Under the pieces are notes generated by a model. It ran no database searches. It was not told the origin of the DNA and was given only the letters and a program-made list of their open reading frames with translations. A stretch of DNA of 64,000 nucleotides, from assembly GCF_004361815.1 (NCBI RefSeq), contig NZ_SNWA01000002.1, positions 2,790,001 through 2,854,000 of the forward strand. The letters are read 5' to 3'. Shown here piece after piece: positions 17,020 through 26,709 of the stretch. Source of the stretch: Paraburkholderia sp. BL10I2N1 (lineage in GTDB: Bacteria > Pseudomonadota > Gammaproteobacteria > Burkholderiales > Burkholderiaceae). Every line of letters starts with the position of its first letter. Positions within the stretch are counted from its first letter, which is position 1. Both the position numbers and the translations under genes were made by a program.

Positions 17020-17331
17020 TTACAGGGGTAAAGCGGTGGTTTGGCAGACTGACGATCCAGTTGCCAACGCTGCGCCGGCAGGGTGTGGCGAATCCGACAG
17101 GGCTGCCAGCGTGGGCTGCGCGTGGAAGCGAAAATGACACAGCACGTGTGGCGCGACGGCCAGCTTCCCAAGCTGCGCGGCCGAAAGCCCGATCAGGATG
17201 TCAGCGACTTCAGGCGTCAGGCAGAAGCGCGCCATGCCCGCTGTCCTGTCTTCACGCAACAGGCTCTGGACCAGCGACAGGTACGCGAGATTGAAATCCC
17301 GCACGAAGTCGAGTGAGTCGGTTGTGCCCAT
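17020..17331 (-). CDS. flhD: FlhD-like transcriptional regulator
   Basis: A 103-residue protein aligning without gaps to the first 70 residues of E. coli FlhD as remembered. Examples are DFNLAYLSLVQSLLREDRTA and LCHFRFHAQPTL, and Cys65 falls at the position of FlhD's inter-subunit disulfide. The start at 17331 has GGAGGCAG just upstream. The C-terminal 25 residues diverge and are Ala/Ser-rich. FlhD normally works as a complex with FlhC to activate flagellar genes, but no flhC and no flagellar genes are near. Instead it follows a 102-residue unknown protein by 71 bp. It is probably a paralog, not the main flagellar master regulator. Confidence 0.75.
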   Translation of the reverse strand: MGTTDSLDFVRDFNLAYLSLVQSLLREDRTAGMARFCLTPEVADILIGLSAAQLGKLAVAPHVLCHFRFHAQPTLAALSDSPHPAGAALATGSSVCQTTALPL

Positions 17332-17402
17332 CTCTGCCTCCTGCTGCCAACGTCTGTTCCGTCTGCCTGTTGCGTCGCGCGCCTCGCGCGCCCCTGCTCG
17401 CG

Positions 17403-17711
17403 CTATCCGGTGGCGGTCGCCCGGTTCGTGACGGACCACAGGGCGAGCAGGTCCTCTACGCAATCGGATAACTCGCAGAGTTGCTGAAATGCGTCGGCGC
17501 TCAGCTCGTGGAGATGTTGTCGTCTGAGGTCGCGGATCGCGTTACCGAGGCGCCGTAGGGGCTCGGGGTCGCTGCTCACGAGCGGCCAGCCGCGCAACAG
17601 AAAAGTGAGCGGCATGATGCTCCTGCGTTCGCACCAAAGATCGAACAGGCGAGAGCACATCGTGTTGATGTGCTCGACGGCATTTTCTCGCTCGGACAGA
17701 TAGGGAACCAT
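17403..17711 (-). CDS. Conserved hypothetical protein, paralog 2 of the island
   Basis: A soluble 102-residue protein with the same length and clear homology to the protein at 9492-9800, for example NAVEHINTMCSRLFDLWCER against EAVEQVNDVCLRLFDTWCES. A WPL motif follows in both, and the CEL-C motif near residue 80 is shared. It lies behind promoter copy C and upstream of the FlhD-like gene in the same direction. Pairing with FlhD suggests it could be a partner or modulator in place of FlhC, but it does not resemble FlhC and lacks its zinc cysteine cluster. Function unknown. Confidence 0.7.
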   Translation of the reverse strand: MVPYLSERENAVEHINTMCSRLFDLWCERRSIMPLTFLLRGWPLVSSDPEPLRRLGNAIRDLRRQHLHELSADAFQQLCELSDCVEDLLALWSVTNRATATG

Positions 17712-17747
17712 GGCGGCGCGCGAACACGGGATGATTGACGTGTCTTC

Positions 17748-17834
17748 ATCCTATGTGGCTAGTAATCGCAGCGCAGTCAGGACATGAAGAAAACAGGTCA
17801 GGGCTTTGCTGAACTTCCGGTCAGGAAATCCTTA
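17748..17834 (-). promoter_or_regulatory. Shared-architecture promoter, copy C
   Basis: On the minus strand the palindrome TAAGGATTTCCTGA (17834-17821) is followed after exactly 42 bp by GACTG (17778-17774). After 20 bp more comes TAGGAT (17753-17748), ending 36 bp before the ATG at 17711. CAGC is at positions 10-13 of the spacer. Copy C and copy A also agree in much of the spacer (GGA and TTCAGC, then TTTTC and TCCTGACTG). Confidence 0.75.
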
Positions 17835-17854
17835 GGCGCGGGGACGGCCGCCAC

Positions 17855-18745
17855 TCAAGCCGCCGGTCTGTGCACCGGTGTGCGCTTCGCAAACCGCCGC
17901 GCACCCGCCACGCAAGCGACGACGATAACCGTCACGAAGACCATCTCCGGCGGCACCGCTTCGTGCAGCAACAGCGCGGCGAGCGCGAGGCCGAAGAAGG
18001 GCTGCAACAGCTGTAATTGTCCAACCCCGGCAATACCGCCCAGCGCGAGCCCTCGATACCAGAACACGAAGCCGATCAGCATGCTGAAAAGCGATACGTA
18101 CGCGAGACCCCAGAGCGCGGCGTGACTGATGCCGTCGAACGACGCCGGACGCACCCACCATGTCAGCGGCAGCATCACCGGCAACGACAGCACCAGTGCC
18201 CACGAGATCACCTGCCAGCCGCCGAGATGCCGCGACAGCCGTGCGCCTTCCGCGTAACCGAGGCCGCAGACGACGATCGCCGCGATCATCAGCAGGTCGC
18301 CGACCGGCGACGCATCGACGCCATTGCGCAAGGCGAACGCGACCACGGTGGCGCTGCCGATGACGGAGCATAGCCAGAACGCCGGTTGCGGGCGCTCGCC
18401 GCCGCGCATGACACCGAAGATCGCCGTTGCGAGCGGCAACAGGCCGATGAACACCACCGCATGCGCGGCGGTGATGTGCCGCAGTGCCAGCGCGGTGAGC
18501 AGCGGAAAGCCCACGACGACGCCGAGCGCCACCATCGCCAGTGGCAGGAAATCGCGCTTCGCAGGGCGCGTTTGACGAAACACCAGAAGCAACGCGAGCC
18601 CTAACGTGCCGGCGATGGCGGCGCGCGCCACGGTCAGAAAGACCGGATCGAATCCTTGAATCGCGATACGCGTCGCGGGCAGCGAGCCGCTGAAGATCAG
18701 CATGCCGACGAAACCGCTGAGCCAGCCGTTCGTTGTTTTTTGCAT
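17855..18745 (-). CDS. EamA/DMT-family transporter
   Basis: A 296-residue inner-membrane protein with about ten hydrophobic segments in two repeated halves, the EamA (drug/metabolite transporter) layout. It begins MQKTTNGWLSGFVGMLIFSG. An upstream in-frame GTG at 18778 is an alternative start. It is divergent from a MocR-type regulator, with a GTACA inverted repeat between them (18819-18840), so its expression is probably controlled by that regulator. The family exports amino acids, metabolites or drugs. The substrate here is unknown. Confidence 0.8.
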   Translation of the reverse strand: MQKTTNGWLSGFVGMLIFSGSLPATRIAIQGFDPVFLTVARAAIAGTLGLALLLVFRQTRPAKRDFLPLAMVALGVVVGFPLLTALALRHITAAHAVVFIGLLPLATAIFGVMRGGERPQPAFWLCSVIGSATVVAFALRNGVDASPVGDLLMIAAIVVCGLGYAEGARLSRHLGGWQVISWALVLSLPVMLPLTWWVRPASFDGISHAALWGLAYVSLFSMLIGFVFWYRGLALGGIAGVGQLQLLQPFFGLALAALLLHEAVPPEMVFVTVIVVACVAGARRFAKRTPVHRPAA

Positions 18746-18818
18746 TGGGACCGGGTCTTCGATAAATATGGAACGCACATGATGCGCCGGGCGAGCGCGC
18801 AGGGTAAGCTACGGATCA

Positions 18819-18840
18819 GTACAATTCAGGCAAACTGTAC
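18819..18840. promoter_or_regulatory. Inverted repeat, likely MocR operator
   Basis: GTACAATT and, on the other strand, GTACAGTT face each other across a 6-bp centre, between the divergent transporter and MocR genes and 20 bp before the MocR start codon. A third half-site (GTACAG) lies at 18854-18859. The position fits autoregulation and control of the transporter. Confidence 0.55.
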
Positions 18841-18859
18841 CGATCAAGGAGCAGTACAG

Positions 18860-20275
18860 ATGGCGGAAGATGGCAGCAACAGCGTGACGACAGGCACGCG
18901 CGTCGCGCTCGTGATGGACGCGCTGCGCGAGCGGATCGCGAGCCGCTCGCTGATGCCCGGCGCGCGCGTGCCGTCGATCCGTGCCATGACCGACTCGCTC
19001 GGCGTGTCGAAGTCGACGGTGGTCGATGCATATGACAGGCTGGTCGCGCAAGGGGCAATCGTGTCGCGGCGCGGGTCCGGGTTCTTCGTATCCGGCCACG
19101 CGCCGCCGTTTGCGCTGGCGGATCTCGGGCCGCAGCTCGATCGCGAAGTCGATCCGTTGTGGCTTACGCGCCAGTCGCTCGAAATCGGCGTCAAGGCGCT
19201 CAAGCCTGGCTGTGGCTGGATGCCGGCGTCATGGATGCCGGAGGACGGCATGCGCCGCGCGTTGCGGGCGATTGCCCGGGACCCGGACGCGCCGCTCGCC
19301 GAATATGCATCGCCGCCCGGCTTGCCCGCGCTGCGTCAACAGGTCGCGTGGCGGCTGTCGCAGCATGGCGTCGACGCAGCGCCGGAGCAGATCGTTCTGA
19401 CCGACGGCGGCACGCAGGCGCTCGACCTCGTGTGCCGCTTCCTGCTGGAACCGGGCGACACGGTACTGATCGACGATCCCTGCTATTTCAACTTTCAGGC
19501 GCTGCTGCGTGCGCATCGCGTGCGCACGGTCGGCGTGCCGTACACACCGTCGGGACCGGACCTCGAACGATTCGAACGCGCGCTGATCGAGCATCGGCCG
19601 AGGCTTTATGTGACGAATTCCGCGATCCACAATCCCACCGGCGCCACGCTTGCGCCGACAATCGCGCATCGTCTGCTGAAACTGGCCGCGGAGCACGATC
19701 TGCTGATCGTCGAAGACGACATCTTCGCCGACTTCGAAGACGAGCCTGCGCCGCGCCTCGCTGCGTTCGACGGTCTCGCGCGCGTGGTGACGATCGGCAG
19801 CTACTCGAAGACGCTGTCGGCGGCGGTGCGATGCGGCTACATCGCGGCGCGCGCGGACTGGATCGAACCCTTGATCGATCTGAAACTTGCGACGTCGTTC
19901 GGCAACGGGCAGCTCGCGGCCAGCGTCGTCCACCGCCTGCTGGTGGACGGCACGTATCGGCGCCATCTGGAGAGCGTGCGTGCAAAACTCGCCGACGCGA
20001 TGGGCGATACGGTGCGGCGTCTGAGGCAGGCGGGACTGCAGATCTGGACGCGTCCGCGCGCCGGCATGTTCATCTGGGCGCAACTGCCAGACACGCTCGA
20101 CGCTGCCGACGTCGCGCGTCACGCGTTGGCCGACAACGTCGTGTTCGCGCCAGGCAATGTGTTCAGCGTGTCGCAATCGGCGGCGGGATTTTTACGGTTC
20201 AACGCGTCGCAATGTAACCGGCCGAAAGTGTACGAGGCGCTGCAGCGCGCGATGGAGCGCTCAGCGCGGTCATAG
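18860..20275 (+). CDS. MocR-type (GntR-aminotransferase) transcriptional regulator
   Basis: A 471-residue chimeric regulator. The N-terminal winged helix of the GntR family (SLMPGARVPSIRAMTDSLGV, then SKSTVVDAYDRL) is joined by a linker to a fold-type I aminotransferase-like domain. The PLP-lysine motif SYSKTLSAAVRCGYIAAR and the NPTGATL motif are both present. AAGGAG precedes the ATG. Such proteins use PLP to sense amines or amino acids. The divergent EamA exporter and the palindrome between them suggest it controls that gene. It does not resemble the PdxR or GabR context, because no vitamin B6 or GABA genes are adjacent. Confidence 0.85.
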   Translation: MAEDGSNSVTTGTRVALVMDALRERIASRSLMPGARVPSIRAMTDSLGVSKSTVVDAYDRLVAQGAIVSRRGSGFFVSGHAPPFALADLGPQLDREVDPLWLTRQSLEIGVKALKPGCGWMPASWMPEDGMRRALRAIARDPDAPLAEYASPPGLPALRQQVAWRLSQHGVDAAPEQIVLTDGGTQALDLVCRFLLEPGDTVLIDDPCYFNFQALLRAHRVRTVGVPYTPSGPDLERFERALIEHRPRLYVTNSAIHNPTGATLAPTIAHRLLKLAAEHDLLIVEDDIFADFEDEPAPRLAAFDGLARVVTIGSYSKTLSAAVRCGYIAARADWIEPLIDLKLATSFGNGQLAASVVHRLLVDGTYRRHLESVRAKLADAMGDTVRRLRQAGLQIWTRPRAGMFIWAQLPDTLDAADVARHALADNVVFAPGNVFSVSQSAAGFLRFNASQCNRPKVYEALQRAMERSARS

Positions 20276-20354
20276 CGTGACGGCCGGCGGGGGAAGTGGC
20301 GCGTTAAACCGTCGCAACTTTCCCTCGCATCCGCCTGCTTCCGCTTGCACCCGT

Positions 20355-21443
20355 TTACTTCCCGCACAGCAGCAGGAGCCTTTCCTGCTCCGAGCACGGG
20401 GGCTTGCTGGCTTTCTGGACGGTCTCTTCGGGTGTTGCTGCCGCAGGGGTAGCAGTCGCCCCGGCGCTCTTGTGCGCGATACAGGCACGCAGGCGCTTTT
20501 CCATCGGCGGATAGTATTTCCAGCCCTTGCCGAGATCGGGCAGTTCGAGCTTCACTTGTTTCCACTTCGGATGGCCGTGTTCCTGGAGGTTGTCGAAGTT
20601 TGTACAGAGCGAGTCGGCGAAGCGGTCAAGTTTGCCGACGGTGTCGCGCAGGTTGTAGTCGTATGTGACGAGAAAGGCCTTGACGGTCAGTGTCTGCACA
20701 TCGTCCTTTATCCAGTTCGGATAGCTTGATGTGCGGATCGTGGCCGGATAGTAGGCCTGTTTCGCTCGTGCGGTTTCCGGCGCAGCTGGATCGAGCTTGA
20801 GAAGCCGGATCTTCTGCAACAGTTCGGGATTCATGTCGGTGAAAAGCTTCGCTGGCTGGCCCGCAACGACGATTGCCACATCGATCTTCCCCACGATCAA
20901 CGCGGCGAGCGCGTCCTCGTTGGACAGGTGCTGCGCGTTTTGCTCGGGAATCGGCTGGCCGAACATCAGGCGATAGAGCGTCGTTGCCGATTGCGCCGTG
21001 CCGCTGCCGATCAGTCCGACGCTCATGTTCTGGTTCTTGATATCGTTGATGCTCTTGAGCGGCGAATCTGCACGCACGACGAAATAGATTTCCTCGTCAT
21101 AGAGCGGCATGATCAGGCGCAACGGTCGAATCGTTGTACCCGCATCGGCATTGCCGCTGTTCGCCATGTCCACGTAGGCCTGATACACGTCGGACTGCAC
21201 CAGCGCGAGCTTGACACCCGGCTCGAAGCGCATGCGCTGCACGTTTTCGGCGGAGCCTTTCGACGGCATCACCTCCAGCTCGATGCCGGCCGGGTCGGCG
21301 ACCCACTTCGCCAGATCCGCACCAATCTGGATGTACGTGCCGCGCTCCGGCCCGGTGACGATCTTGTAGTGCGCATCGGCCGCCAGCGCGGTTGACGAAG
21401 CCAGCGCCAGTACGATCAGTCCCGCCAGAATGTTCTTGAACAT
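20355..21443 (-). CDS. TAXI-family TRAP solute-binding protein (orphan)
   Basis: A 362-residue exported binding protein. It has a signal peptide (MFKNILAGLIVLALASSTALAAD), then the TAXI-family start HYKIVTGPERGTYIQIGADLA and segments KLALVQSDVYQAY and NMSVGLIGSGTAQSATTLY. The start at 21443 is chosen because GGAG sits six bases upstream. The C-terminus is extended and Ala/Thr-rich with a few cysteines. TAXI proteins normally deliver substrates to a fused DctQM permease, but no TRAP permease is near. It follows the zinc-ribbon membrane protein by 159 bp, possibly as one operon. Confidence 0.8.
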   Translation of the reverse strand: MFKNILAGLIVLALASSTALAADAHYKIVTGPERGTYIQIGADLAKWVADPAGIELEVMPSKGSAENVQRMRFEPGVKLALVQSDVYQAYVDMANSGNADAGTTIRPLRLIMPLYDEEIYFVVRADSPLKSINDIKNQNMSVGLIGSGTAQSATTLYRLMFGQPIPEQNAQHLSNEDALAALIVGKIDVAIVVAGQPAKLFTDMNPELLQKIRLLKLDPAAPETARAKQAYYPATIRTSSYPNWIKDDVQTLTVKAFLVTYDYNLRDTVGKLDRFADSLCTNFDNLQEHGHPKWKQVKLELPDLGKGWKYYPPMEKRLRACIAHKSAGATATPAAATPEETVQKASKPPCSEQERLLLLCGK

Positions 21444-21602
21444 GGTCTCCACCTTGTCTGTGTGGTTGGGGATGCTCGCGCAGCCACGCGCGAGGCGCGA
21501 TGCACGGATGAGTCAGGTCTTCGATGTCATGGGCAACAGGTTCGTCGGTGATGCGGTTGTTTCGCGTGTCGTCGTTTTGCAGTCTCCGGTGCAGTGGCAG
21601 GT

Positions 21603-22871
<1,269 letters not shown>

Positions 22872-23183
22872 GTGTTGGACCCACCAGTTTCGGATCGCGG
22901 TCAAGGCGATCAGGGGCATCTGCCTGATACGCGACATCTGCCCTGCGAGCGACCGGCACAATGTCATGTTGCAGGGCCGCTGAATGCAATATGTGTCGTT
23001 TCAGCGCCAACGTCAACCACCGTTGTCACCTACCCGACAGGTGACTTCGGGACATGTGTGAAGAACGATCGATCGGTGGACTTTTTGATACCCACCACGC
23101 TGCGGCATGGTGGTTTGGTCGGAGGAATGTTGCGCGATACGGCTCGCGGGCCGGACTTTCCGCCGGCCCTGCCTGATTATTGA
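22872..23183. other. Intergenic region, 312 bp
   Basis: This stretch holds the upstream region of the zinc-ribbon protein gene. It also has a GC-rich inverted repeat (GGGCCGG 23148-23154, CCGGCCC 23163-23169) just beyond the MFS gene's stop. The repeat could end MFS transcription but has no T tract. I see no gene in it. Confidence 0.4.
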
Positions 23184-24719
23184 TCAATGATGCTTGCGCA
23201 ACGGTACGTCTTCGAGGAACCACGACAATGCAAACGCGAGCACGACCACGCATGCCGCCGAGAGATATACGGTATGTAGTGCACTCGAGAAGGCCTGCAG
23301 ATAATCGTCACGCAATGCGGCCGGCAACTGGTGGATCGTCGTGGGGCCGAGCGACTGCGGCAACTCGGTGCCGGCGGGAATGAGTTCCGAGAGACGCGCG
23401 CCAAGCCGGTTCGAAAACACCGCGCCAAACGCGGCGACACCGACCGAGCCGCCGATCGAGCGGAACAGCGTCGCGCCAGACGTGGCCACGCCCATGTGTT
23501 TGAACTCCACGGTGTTCTGCACCGCGAGAATCAACACCTGCATCACCATGCCGAGTCCGCAGCCGAGCACACCCATGTAGAGATACATCACGTGCACCGG
23601 GGTCGAGATCTGCAGCCGTGCGAGCAGGATCATCGCGACGGCGACGAGGAACGTGCCTGCGATCGGGAACATCCGATATTTACCGATCTTGCTGATCACC
23701 CGTCCAGTTATGACCGACATGACCAGCACGCCACCCATCATCGGCAACATTTGCATGCCGGCCTGCGAAGGTGTGGAGCCTTTGACGACCTGCAGATACA
23801 TCGGCAGAAACGTGACCGAGCCGAACATCGATACGCCGACGATGAAACCGATCAGGCTGCTCAGCAAGAACGTGCGTTGCGTGAACAGCTGAAGCGGCAT
23901 GATCGGTTCAGCGGCGAGACGTTCTTCATAGATGAAGCCGCCGATACAGACGATACCGACCGCGAGCGTGAACCACAGCTCTGGCGAGGTCCACGGCAGC
24001 ACCGTGCCGCCCTGGCTCGTGAACAGGATCACGCAGGTCAGCGCAGACGCGAGGAACGCGGCGCCCATGTAGTCGATGGTGTGCCTGACGTGCGCCGTGT
24101 GCGGCTTGAATACGGCAGCGATCACGAGCAGGGCGACCATGCCGAGCGGTAAGTTAATGTAGAAAATCCAGCGCCAGGACAGATGCTCGACGAGAAAGCC
24201 ACCGAGCAGCGGACCGATCACGGTGGCAAGACCGAACACGCCGCCGAACATGCCCTGATAGCGGCCACGCTCCGCAGGCGGAATCACGTCGCCGATCGCC
24301 GCCATCGTAATGACGAGCAACCCGCCGCCGCCGAGACCTTGCAGCGCGCGCAGCAGGATCAGCTGCGTCATGTTCTGCGCGACGCCGCACAGCGCCGAGC
24401 CGATCAGGAACAGAACGATGGCGGTCTGCAGGACGATTTTCCGGCCGAAGAGGTCGCCGAACTTGCCGTACAGCGGCACGACGATAGTGGAGGTCAGCAG
24501 GTAAGCGGTGACCACCCACGACAGGCTTTCCAGCCCGCCCAGTTCGCCGACGATGGTAGGCAGGGCGGTCGACACGATGGTCTGGTCGAGCGCCGCCAGC
24601 AACATGACCAGCAGCAGTGCGGGAAACAGGATGCGTATCGGCGGGTGCGCGGGCGCGCTCGCGGACGAAGGCGCGGCGGCGCTGCCATGTTCAGCGGGTA
24701 AGGAGGTGGACTGGTCCAT
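23184..24719 (-). CDS. DHA2-family MFS drug exporter (EmrB/QacA type)
   Basis: A 511-residue membrane protein with about 14 hydrophobic segments. The family motifs are LDQTIVSTALPTIVGELGG near the first helix, the loop motif YGKFGDLFGRK, and motif C in GIVIGPLLGG-like form (TVIGPLLGGFLVEHLSWRW). The start at 24719 is one of two close choices (24734 is the other). It is divergent from a TetR regulator and probably exports hydrophobic compounds with proton exchange. No EmrA-like adaptor is next to it. Confidence 0.85.
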   Translation of the reverse strand: MDQSTSLPAEHGSAAAPSSASAPAHPPIRILFPALLLVMLLAALDQTIVSTALPTIVGELGGLESLSWVVTAYLLTSTIVVPLYGKFGDLFGRKIVLQTAIVLFLIGSALCGVAQNMTQLILLRALQGLGGGGLLVITMAAIGDVIPPAERGRYQGMFGGVFGLATVIGPLLGGFLVEHLSWRWIFYINLPLGMVALLVIAAVFKPHTAHVRHTIDYMGAAFLASALTCVILFTSQGGTVLPWTSPELWFTLAVGIVCIGGFIYEERLAAEPIMPLQLFTQRTFLLSSLIGFIVGVSMFGSVTFLPMYLQVVKGSTPSQAGMQMLPMMGGVLVMSVITGRVISKIGKYRMFPIAGTFLVAVAMILLARLQISTPVHVMYLYMGVLGCGLGMVMQVLILAVQNTVEFKHMGVATSGATLFRSIGGSVGVAAFGAVFSNRLGARLSELIPAGTELPQSLGPTTIHQLPAALRDDYLQAFSSALHTVYLSAACVVVLAFALSWFLEDVPLRKHH

Positions 24720-24740
24720 AGACTGGGGCTGCATCTTGAA

Positions 24741-24762
24741 ATTAATTAACTTGACGATTAAT
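24741..24762. promoter_or_regulatory. AT-rich candidate operator between MFS and TetR genes
   Basis: Two ATTAAT half-sites (24741-24746 and 24757-24762) flank TTGACG in an AT-rich patch between the divergent start codons. TTGACG could be a -35 element for the tetR direction. A TetR protein binding here would repress both genes. Confidence 0.45.
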
Positions 24763-24788
24763 ATATGCGAGACAGGACGGCTCGTCAA

Positions 24789-25547
24789 ATGGATATGGCA
24801 AAGTCAAAACTCAGTGATCGTGCGGCGCAGGCAGAAGCGACTGACGGTGTATCTGCCTCAGCAGGCGCAATGGCCGACGTGCCGGAAGCAGCGGCCGTTG
24901 CAGCCCGTCGGCCGGGGCGCCCCACGGGAAGCGCGCGAGGCCCGGACCAGCGCGCGAGGCTGCTCGACACTGCGCTCGCGCTGTTCGCGCGGCAGGGCAT
25001 CCTCGATACGACGCTAGGCGCGATCGCGCGCGAGGCCGGCGTTACGCCCGCGATGGTCCATTACTACTTCAAAACGCGCGATCAGTTGCTGGACGTGCTG
25101 ATCGACGAACGCTTTCTGCCGTTGCGGGCGGCCATGGGCGGTCCGTTTCAGGCGAACACCGACGATCCCGTTGCGGCGATTACGCAGCTGGCGCGCAGGC
25201 TGGTCGATGTCGCGACCGAGCATCCATGGTTTGCACCCCTCTGGGTGCGCGAAGTGATCAGCGAGGGCGGCCTCCTGAAGCAGCGCATGCACGAACGCTT
25301 TGGCGACGCCCATCAGAAGGCGTCGCTCGAGTGCATCGCGAAGTGGCAGAAAGAAGGCCGGCTGAACGCGGATCTGGAGCCGTCGCTGGTGTTTCTGTCG
25401 CTGCTCGGGCTGACGATCCTGCCGCTTGCGACATCGAAGGTGTGGCGCAACGATCCGGTGCGGCGTCAGATCAGCGCGCAAGACATCGCGCGACACGCGG
25501 TCGCGCTACTTGTGAATGGCGTAGGCCCGCAGGGCGTCAAACGCTGA
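24789..25547 (+). CDS. TetR-family transcriptional regulator
   Basis: A 252-residue regulator. The N-terminal 55 residues are a flexible Ala-rich extension. They are followed by the TetR helix-turn-helix (LLDTALALFARQGILDTTLG, then EAGVTPAMVHYYFKTRDQLL) and a helical ligand-binding domain. The start is uncertain: 24765, 24789 and 24795 are in frame. It is divergent from the DHA2 exporter gene, the usual arrangement for a drug-responsive local repressor. A hairpin follows its stop codon. Confidence 0.8.
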   Translation: MDMAKSKLSDRAAQAEATDGVSASAGAMADVPEAAAVAARRPGRPTGSARGPDQRARLLDTALALFARQGILDTTLGAIAREAGVTPAMVHYYFKTRDQLLDVLIDERFLPLRAAMGGPFQANTDDPVAAITQLARRLVDVATEHPWFAPLWVREVISEGGLLKQRMHERFGDAHQKASLECIAKWQKEGRLNADLEPSLVFLSLLGLTILPLATSKVWRNDPVRRQISAQDIARHAVALLVNGVGPQGVKR

Positions 25548-25552
25548 GCCTG

Positions 25553-25573
25553 CGACCCGCGACTGGCGGGTCG
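25553..25573 (+). terminator. Hairpin after tetR
   Basis: CGACCCGC and GCGGGTCG pair across a 5-base loop, five bases past the tetR stop. A run of five Ts occurs only about 18 bases later (near 25590), so it may be an inefficient terminator. Confidence 0.5.
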
Positions 25574-25628
25574 GGAAAGCTTACGGGCCTTTTTCCTGAC
25601 GCGGCACGCAACGTGCTACCAAGGGTTG

Positions 25629-25911
25629 ATGCAAGAAATCGACGCAAAAGACCAGGCCTCCGCCGAAGCCGTATTGAGTATCCTGCCGCGCGTACGCGAA
25701 CGGGTTACGGCGAGGACAACGAGGAACAGGAAAAGGGCCTTCAGTGGATCGCGGTTCCCGTGCTCGACCGGTTTGGCCACGTGATCGCCGGCCTGTGGGT
25801 TTCGTCTCCGGGCGATGTGGGGCGGACACGAAATCCCGTTACGTCGATTTGCTGGAAGAGGCCGGCCGTGCGATTTTTGCGCAGCCGGGTTATCACGAAG
25901 GCAACCCGTGA
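25629..25911 (+). pseudogene. Remnant of an IclR-family regulator
   Basis: Pieces of an IclR effector domain appear in order in three different frames. The first is DAKDQASAEAVLSILPRVRE. Next is GYGEDNEEQEKGLQWIAVPV (continuing LDRFGHVIAGLWVS). Last is YVDLLEEAGRAIFAQPGY up to a TGA at 25909-25911. The order and content match the C-terminal half of IclR proteins (the GY-D-E-E-G---IA-PV motif). The helix-turn-helix half is missing and at least two frameshifts are needed, so this is a decayed gene. The following 317 bases to 26228 hold nothing I recognise. Confidence 0.7.
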
Positions 25912-26228
25912 GGGATCGCGCAACCGCGGACCTTGTAAGAAACGGCCGGAGTATCGCCGTTGATTCACACTCGCACTTCAACTCGACGTTACTTTTCCGC
26001 CGCGCAGTCCGTGTAAGGCGGTGTGATATCAAGGACGCGAGATGACCGCAACTCGTACCGTGAAATCGAGTCAGAATGCTGTGTGTACTGTTGCGTCGAG
26101 GTCAAAACGCAAGGCTCTTTTTCAGGGCAAGATCCACGGTCTCCCGAAAGCGCTTCAGAAGGGCGGCGGGATGATCCATACAATGGCTGCGCGTGACCGC
26201 CTAACCTGTCTACAAGCAACAAAGCAAA

Positions 26229-26639
26229 ATGAACGGAGAGTTGAGACTCGATCACGCCACGATCGTGCTTGTCGAGGACGATGCGCAAAGCCGCGAGTCG
26301 CTGGCGAGCCTGCTTGAACTGGAAGGCGCGCGCGTCGTCGCGGTGGCGGACGCGGAAGAAGGTGTCGAGGCCGCCGTCAGGTTATTGCCTGATGCCATCG
26401 TCTGCGACATCGATCTGCCCGCCATGGACGGCTTCTATCTGATCCAGCGCCTGCGCGACCACGAGATTCGCGGCGACCATTCGCCGTCGGTGGCGGTAGC
26501 GCTCACCGGTCATACCGAAGATACTTACCGTCTGCGAAGTATCGGCGAGGGATTCCAGCATTTCATGACGAAGCCGGCCCGTCCGGAAGCGCTCGTGACG
26601 CTGTTGCGTGACGCAATTGAGGCGCGGGCCGCTGGCTGA
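26229..26639 (+). CDS. Stand-alone receiver-domain protein
   Basis: A 136-residue single-domain response regulator. The acidic pair is in IVLVEDDAQSRESL, the predicted phospho-Asp in IVCDIDLPAMDG, the conserved Thr in ALTGHTEDTY and the Lys in MTKPARPEAL. There is no output domain, so it would act by protein interaction or as a phosphate sink. No kinase is adjacent and the cognate one is unknown. An AACGGAGAG stretch overlaps the start region, so the first Met is a reasonable choice. Confidence 0.8.
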   Translation: MNGELRLDHATIVLVEDDAQSRESLASLLELEGARVVAVADAEEGVEAAVRLLPDAIVCDIDLPAMDGFYLIQRLRDHEIRGDHSPSVAVALTGHTEDTYRLRSIGEGFQHFMTKPARPEALVTLLRDAIEARAAG

Positions 26640-26709
26640 GAGTGGTGAGGCGCTGATGCAGGCGCTGCGGCAGACGTTGCAAGGCGCGCCGGCTTGACGG
26701 CCGCGGCGA

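Noticed and set aside
26042..26317. A 91-residue frame on the plus strand after the IclR remnant
   Set aside because: It runs into the receiver gene in another frame and has no ribosome binding site or domain.
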